From an uncultured Acidimicrobiales bacterium (GTDB lineage Bacteria; Actinomycetota; Acidimicrobiia; Acidimicrobiales; Bin134), in NCBI GenBank assembly GCA_951813325.1, contig OX638350.1, positions 2,585,954 to 2,649,953 on the forward strand: a stretch of 64,000 nt of DNA, given 5' to 3'. Position 1 is the stretch's first letter. Each line of letters starts with the position of its first letter. The notes beneath the pieces were generated by a model that worked only from the letters and a program-made list of their open reading frames with translations, had not been told where the DNA came from and searched no databases. The translations under genes were made by a program, and so were the position numbers. Below are positions 59,740 through 64,000 of the stretch, in pieces.

Positions 59740-60654
59740 CTAACGATAGGCGATGATCTCGTCGCCGTATTGATGCAGTGCCTCGACAACCTGCGAACGG
59801 GTGTCGCCGGCGATGGGGGCGGCCATGGCAGTGACGCCGATGGATGCCTGCACAGCGATGTTCTCCCGATGGCGCTCGGCGTTCCAACCAGTGGTGCCCA
59901 CTGCTCCGACTTCGAGATCCATGTACTTGATGTCGATGGACTCGGTGCGACCCACCGCCTCGGCGTGGTTGTGCACGTAGGCGACCATCTCGGCCAACTC
60001 GTCCAGGGTTTCCAGGTGGGCTGAGCGACGGCGGGAGGCCAGTGCAGCCGGGTTGGGCATGGGCATCCACCCTTGGGCTTTCTCGGCCACGCGGCGTCGG
60101 GAGAGCTTGGAGTTGCCTCCGATCCACACCGGCACCGGCGATTGCACCGGCGCGGGAAGGCCGGTGCTGTCGGCGATGGTGAAGTTCAGCCCCTGGTAGT
60201 TAACCGTCTCTCCGGTCCAGATCAACCGCATGACCTCAAGGCACTCGTCAAACAGGGCATTGCGCTGCTCGAAATCCACGCCCACCGCCTCGAACTCCGA
60301 CAGGAGATAGCCCACTCCGGCGCCGAGTATGACCCGGCCACCGCTGAGCCGGTCCAGCGTGGCCACCGTCTTGGCCAAGATGGCCGGGTTGCGGTAGGGC
60401 AGCGGAGTCAGGTTGGTGAGCAGCCGCAGCCGGGTGGTGGCGCCAGCGGCCACCGCCAGTGCCACAAAGGGATCTAGGGCATCATGGCCGCCGCTGGCCA
60501 GCCAGGGGTCGCTGGGCAGCGGGTGCTCGGTGAGCGAGCAGGAGTCGAAACCGGCCGCCTCGGCCGCCCGAGCGAACTCGGAAACGGCCGAGGCGGTGAG
60601 GAATTCGGGGTTCTGCGGATGGGCCATCAGGGGAAAGCCGAAACTGAACTTCAC
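59740..60654 (-). CDS. LLM-class F420-dependent oxidoreductase
   Basis: 304-residue luciferase-like monooxygenase of the F420 type: MKFSFGFPLMAHPQNPEFL, GFDSCSLTEHPLPSDPW, LRLLTNLTPLPYRNPAILAKTVATLDRLSGGRVILGAGVGYL (landmarks LTPLPYRNPAILAKT and GGRVILGAGVGYL), and PVPVWIGGNSKLSRRRVAEKAQGW. Start ATG 60652-60654. Followed by the mini-ORF and GPP34. Confidence 0.88.
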   Translation of the reverse strand: MKFSFGFPLMAHPQNPEFLTASAVSEFARAAEAAGFDSCSLTEHPLPSDPWLASGGHDALDPFVALAVAAGATTRLRLLTNLTPLPYRNPAILAKTVATLDRLSGGRVILGAGVGYLLSEFEAVGVDFEQRNALFDECLEVMRLIWTGETVNYQGLNFTIADSTGLPAPVQSPVPVWIGGNSKLSRRRVAEKAQGWMPMPNPAALASRRRSAHLETLDELAEMVAYVHNHAEAVGRTESIDIKYMDLEVGAVGTTGWNAERHRENIAVQASIGVTAMAAPIAGDTRSQVVEALHQYGDEIIAYR

Positions 60655-60687
60655 TCCCCCAGTCTTCTCGATGGCCCGGTCAGTTGA

Positions 60688-61803
60688 TCAATTGCCGCCC
60701 TCTTTGACCTCGACGGTGCGGCGGGCGAAGTCGTTGCCGTACACGTCATGGCCCGCGGCTTCAAGGTTGGCGATGGCCTCTGCCGCGATATCGGTGCGGA
60801 ACGCACCGGCGTCGGGCGCCTCAGCCAGGATGCCCTGAGTCGTGGCCACATCGATGGTCTGGTCATACAGCGCCTGATCCATGACCCCGACCCCTCCTGG
60901 CGATGGCCAGATGAGGGCGTTGATCTCGTTCATCATCCACGCCTGGTGCGCCGGCCCGCCGAAGGGCGGAGAGGCAGCCACCACGATGTCGACGCATTCC
61001 TGGAAGTTGTCGCGGCAATGGATCCAACCACGCAGCGACGCCTCCACAAAGCGCACCGCTATGTCGCGGTACTCCGCATCGGTCTCGAGCTTGTCGGCAT
61101 CGGCCCAGATGGCGTCCTGCAACATGGCTGTGCCCACGTCGTTCCAATCGATGACCGAGAAGTCCTCGGGCTGGAACAGTTCACCGGTATCGGGATTGAT
61201 GGTCTCTAGCACCTGGGCGTACTCGTTGTAGATCATCGCCTGGGCGGCGTCGATGTCCCCGAGGATGAGCGCGGTCATGTTGAAGTCCTGTTGGACCAGG
61301 GTCACATCTGACTGCGGGTCGAGGCCCACGCTGTTGAGGCCGGCGAAGAGCTCGAACTCGTTGCCGAAGCCCCAGTTGCCCACCAGCTTGCCTTCGAGGT
61401 CGGCAGGGCCGGCGATGCCGGCGTCCACGAACGACACCTGCAAGGTGCCGCTGCGCTGGAATACCTGGGCGATGTTGGTGATGTTCAGACCCTCCTCACG
61501 GGGCACGAGCCCGCGCGGAACCCAGGAGATGGCGAAGTCCGCCCCCCCGGAATCGAGAACAGTGGCCGGCACGATGTCGACAGCGCCGTCGATGATGGTG
61601 ACGTTTAGGCCGACGTCTTCATAGAACCCGAGGTCGCGGGCGGCAAAATAGCCGGCGAACTGCGACTGCGGGACCCATTGAAGCTGAAGCGACACATCCT
61701 GGATTTCTTGGAACTCGTCATCATCGTCGTTGCCGCAGCTCGCGGCAACGAGGCCGAAGACAAGCAAGACCGCAAGCAGGCGCCAAATTCTTCGTATGTT
61801 CAT
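60688..61803 (-). CDS. ABC transporter substrate-binding lipoprotein, NMT1/THI5 type
   Basis: 371 residues. The signal peptide LLAVLLVFGLVAASCGN has a lipidation Cys. LQLQWVPQSQFAGYFAARDLGFYEDVGLNVTI (landmark QWVPQSQFAGYFAARDLGFY) is the conserved start of the NMT1/THI5 family, which binds pyrimidines, riboflavin, sulfonates or nitrate. The acidic DDDDEF after the Cys is a usual spacer. Start ATG 61801-61803 after AAGGA. It follows the permease gene in the importer operon. Confidence 0.87.
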   Translation of the reverse strand: MNIRRIWRLLAVLLVFGLVAASCGNDDDDEFQEIQDVSLQLQWVPQSQFAGYFAARDLGFYEDVGLNVTIIDGAVDIVPATVLDSGGADFAISWVPRGLVPREEGLNITNIAQVFQRSGTLQVSFVDAGIAGPADLEGKLVGNWGFGNEFELFAGLNSVGLDPQSDVTLVQQDFNMTALILGDIDAAQAMIYNEYAQVLETINPDTGELFQPEDFSVIDWNDVGTAMLQDAIWADADKLETDAEYRDIAVRFVEASLRGWIHCRDNFQECVDIVVAASPPFGGPAHQAWMMNEINALIWPSPGGVGVMDQALYDQTIDVATTQGILAEAPDAGAFRTDIAAEAIANLEAAGHDVYGNDFARRTVEVKEGGN

Positions 61804-61814
61804 GTCTTTTCCTT

Positions 61815-62594
61815 TCATGTTTCTTCCCGATGGGAACGAATCAATGAGTGCCAGGGCATGACCACGCGCTCGAGCACTGTGACGGCTATGTACAACACGA
61901 CCCCTATGGTGGTGCCGGCCAGCACCGCGGCCCACGCATCGTCGTAACGGGTGAGGCCCGCCGATTGCGTGATCAACGGGCCCAGGGCGTCTTGTCGTCC
62001 GCCGAAATACTCGGCGACGATCGCCGCGATGACGGCCAGCGATGTCGACAGCTTCAGCGCAGTGAAAAAGAACGGCATGGCGTTGGGGATCCGAACTTCG
62101 CGGGAGATGCGCGACCGGCTGGCCGCATAGGACTCCATAAGCTCGACCTGGCTCCGGTCCACCAGAGTGAGACCCCTGGTGGTGTTGATGAAAATGGGGA
62201 AGAAAACGAGCGCCACGACTATGGCCTGGTTGGAGCGTGCTGATGTGAGTCCGAACCAGTTGTTGAAGATCGGGGCCAAGGCGATGATGGGAATGGCGTT
62301 GATGGCCACGGCCAGTGGCGTGATGGTCTCGTTCGCAGTCCGGAATCGAGTCACCAACAGCGCAGCCAGAACGCCGAGGACGATGCCCGCCAAGAGCCCG
62401 GAAACCACTACATAGCCGGTGATGCGGGCACCCTGGAATACGTCGTCCCAGTTGTCGATCAGCGCTCCTGCGATCTCGCTCGGCGCGGGCAGCACAAACC
62501 CCTGGGGGTTGAAGAGAGCGAGCACGCCCTCCCACAATCCGAAGAGGACAACCCCGGTCATGATGGGTGCGGAAAACCCCTTCAGAGTGCTCAT
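61815..62594 (-). CDS. ABC transporter permease
   Basis: 259-residue inner-membrane permease of the SsuC/TauC/ThiX type. The EAA loop that contacts the ATPase is in ELMESYAASRSRISREVRIPNAMPFFFTALKLS (landmark ESYAASRSRISREVRIP). About six hydrophobic helices. Start ATG 62592-62594, overlapping the ATPase stop as ATGA. One of two permeases, probably forming a heterodimer with the one at 63355. Confidence 0.88.
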   Translation of the reverse strand: MSTLKGFSAPIMTGVVLFGLWEGVLALFNPQGFVLPAPSEIAGALIDNWDDVFQGARITGYVVVSGLLAGIVLGVLAALLVTRFRTANETITPLAVAINAIPIIALAPIFNNWFGLTSARSNQAIVVALVFFPIFINTTRGLTLVDRSQVELMESYAASRSRISREVRIPNAMPFFFTALKLSTSLAVIAAIVAEYFGGRQDALGPLITQSAGLTRYDDAWAAVLAGTTIGVVLYIAVTVLERVVMPWHSLIRSHREET

Positions 62595-63358
62595 TCCTCC
62601 ACCTTCCTCAGGGCAACCCGCACCTCGGTCACCTTGGTGTGGAATGCGGGGTCATCGCGCACCAAAGCTTGGCGTTCGCCGAGGTCAACTTCGATGACTG
62701 AGGCGATTTTCCCCGGACGGGGCGACATCACCACCACGCGGGTAGACAGATAAACCGCCTCGGGAATCGAGTGGGTGACGAAGACCACCGTGGTCTCGGT
62801 CTCCTTCCAAATCCGCAGCAGCTCATCTTGCATGTGCTCGCGGGTCATCTCATCAAGCGCCCCGAACGGCTCGTCCATGAGGAGCAGCGCCGGACTGAAC
62901 GACAGGGCCCGGGCAATGGCCACTCGCTGCTGCATGCCGCCTGACAATTCGGACGGATGATGGGTGGCGAACTCGCCGAGCTTCACCAGCTCCAGCATCT
63001 CTTTGGCTCTGCGCCGCCGATCGCCCTTGGTCCAACCCATCAGCTCGAGCGGGAGTTCGATGTTCTTGGACACCGTGCGCCAATCGAAGAGTCCGGCCGT
63101 CTGGAAGGCCATCCCGTAGTCCCGGTCGAGGCGGGCCTGCTCCGCCGGCTTGGCGTTCACCTCCACCAACCCCGTGGTCGGCGCGATGAGGGCGGCGATC
63201 AACCGCAGCAAGGTGCTCTTTCCGCACCCTGAAGGGCCGATGAGCGTCACGAATTCTCCAGGTTCTACGACCAAATCGATCTCGGCCAAGGCCTCCACCT
63301 GGTTGCCCTTGCCCGGATTGAACACCTTGGTTGCCCCCCGGATATCGATCACATTCAT
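62591..63358 (-). CDS. ABC transporter ATP-binding protein
   Basis: 255-residue ATPase. Walker A is GPSGCGKSTLLR, the signature is ELSGGMQQRVAIARAL, Walker B is ALLLMDEPFGALDEMTR and the switch His is VFVTHSIPEAVYLS. It is of the nitrate/sulfonate/pyrimidine importer type. The ATG at 63356-63358 overlaps the second permease stop as ATGA. Confidence 0.95.
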   Translation of the reverse strand: MNVIDIRGATKVFNPGKGNQVEALAEIDLVVEPGEFVTLIGPSGCGKSTLLRLIAALIAPTTGLVEVNAKPAEQARLDRDYGMAFQTAGLFDWRTVSKNIELPLELMGWTKGDRRRRAKEMLELVKLGEFATHHPSELSGGMQQRVAIARALSFSPALLLMDEPFGALDEMTREHMQDELLRIWKETETTVVFVTHSIPEAVYLSTRVVVMSPRPGKIASVIEVDLGERQALVRDDPAFHTKVTEVRVALRKVEE

Positions 63359-64000
63359 GCGGTCGCTCCCTTGTCTTGACGACCAACGACGAGCCGCTCC
63401 AGCCCCGTCACCACCAGGTACACGAATATCCCCAAGGCGGCTGCACCCAGCACGCTGGCGAACAGGCGATCAGGACCCGTCGTGTAGTTGAATGCCTCGC
63501 GCCAGATCCTCCGTCCGAGTCCGCCTACGACCCCCGAAGAGATCTCCCCCACGATGGCGCCCACAATGCTGGCCGTCGCTGCGATCTTGAGCGCAGCAAA
63601 CAGATACGGCAGCGATGCCGGGAGGCGCAGTCGCCACAACGTCTGAGACCAGTTGGCGGCATACGACTCCATCAGTTCTTGGTTCTCGGGCCGCGGCGAT
63701 TGCAGCCCCCGCAGACCGTTGACCGCCACGGGGAAGAAGGTGAGGTAGGTGGCGATGATGGAGACCGACATCCAGTCCTGCCACTCCCAAGGAAAGACGT
63801 CGAAGTTCTTGCGCCCCCAGATCACGATGATGGGGGCGATGGCGATGAGCGGAATGGTCTGGCTGGCGATCACGAACGGGAGAAGACCCTGTTCAAGCCG
63901 CCGCCATTGTGCCAAGGCCAGCGCGATGGCCATGCCGATCACCAGGCCCACCATGAACCCAGCGAAGGCCTCCCGCAGCGTGAACAACGCCTCATCAAGC
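63355..64000 (-). CDS. ABC transporter permease (5' end cut by window edge)
   Basis: C-terminal 214 residues of a second SsuC/ThiX-type permease; the reading frame continues past the right edge. The EAA loop is visible as ELMESYAANWSQTLWRLRLPASLPYLFAALKIA (landmark ESYAANWSQTLWRLRLP). It is related to the permease at 61815. In transcription order this gene comes first, before the ATPase, the other permease and the binding protein. Confidence 0.88.
   Translation of the reverse strand, partial: LDEALFTLREAFAGFMVGLVIGMAIALALAQWRRLEQGLLPFVIASQTIPLIAIAPIIVIWGRKNFDVFPWEWQDWMSVSIIATYLTFFPVAVNGLRGLQSPRPENQELMESYAANWSQTLWRLRLPASLPYLFAALKIAATASIVGAIVGEISSGVVGGLGRRIWREAFNYTTGPDRLFASVLGAAALGIFVYLVVTGLERLVVGRQDKGATA

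Noticed and set aside
61801-61860. TPP or FMN riboswitch near the ABC importer genes
   Set aside because: No conserved riboswitch core was recognised; the spacing between the permease and binding-protein genes is only about a dozen bases and the operon start is outside the window.

Overview
The window is about 64 kb of high-GC (mostly G/C at third codon positions) bacterial DNA. It looks like an actinobacterium, probably class Acidimicrobiia or a close relative. The basis is gene content: three F420-type luciferase-like monooxygenases, an F420-type PPOX protein, a DUF3499-like protein, an actinobacterial GPP34 protein, many acyl-CoA dehydrogenases, Ltp2/DUF35-type thiolase-fold clusters and heavy use of GTG starts. 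No rRNA, tRNA or CRISPR array was recognised. The genus is not determined.

Layout. 1-10.6 kb: an Fe-type superoxide dismutase cut by the left edge, an amidohydrolase, a DUF3499-like protein, two aldo/keto reductases, and a purine/sugar-phosphate salvage operon on the minus strand (adenosine kinase, purine nucleoside phosphorylase, phosphohexomutase, joined by 4-base overlaps). 10.6-13.5 kb: cytosolic M1 aminopeptidase N, preceded by a structured leader and a 24-codon ORF. 13.5-22.0 kb: a compact minus-strand hopanoid operon hpnC-hpnD-hpnE-polyprenyl synthase-shc-hpnG-hpnH. It is preceded by a MerR-TetR hybrid regulator, a near-consensus promoter and two palindromic operators. 22-24.6 kb: a ferredoxin/ferredoxin reductase pair, a possible RelE-type toxin-antitoxin pair and a small lipoprotein.

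24.6-31.7 kb and 45.9-60.7 kb: two lipid or steroid-like catabolic regions. Each holds a pair of thiolase-fold proteins without the catalytic cysteine plus DUF35 OB-fold partners (two separate genes in the first, one fused gene in the second). Around them lie alcohol dehydrogenase, SDRs, acyl-CoA dehydrogenases, luciferase-like monooxygenases, an epoxide hydrolase, an MMPL/RND exporter, a TauD-type dioxygenase and a GPP34 protein. 31.6-32.9 kb: an orphan DNA methyltransferase with an overlapping winged-helix gene. 33-43.5 kb: MFS exporter, enoyl-CoA hydratase, two acyl-CoA dehydrogenases, PII protein, GntR regulator, class II aldolase, secreted M1 peptidase, nitroreductase, PPOX protein and SRAP protein. 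43.5-45.9 kb: a toxin-antitoxin island (decayed HigB with intact HigA, VapBC, and a one-polypeptide MNT-HEPN protein). 60.7-64 kb: an NMT1/THI5-type ABC importer with two permeases, cut by the right edge.

The most unusual signal is recurrent duplication of translation start regions. Upstream of an acyl-CoA dehydrogenase (two extra copies), a luciferase-like monooxygenase and the GPP34 gene, the first codons of the gene are duplicated. Each copy makes a mini-ORF whose stop overlaps or lies just past the next start. A related 14-base duplication joins the alcohol dehydrogenase to the swivel-domain gene. Also notable is a 168-bp element with perfect 22-bp inverted ends at CTAG sites between two convergent genes.
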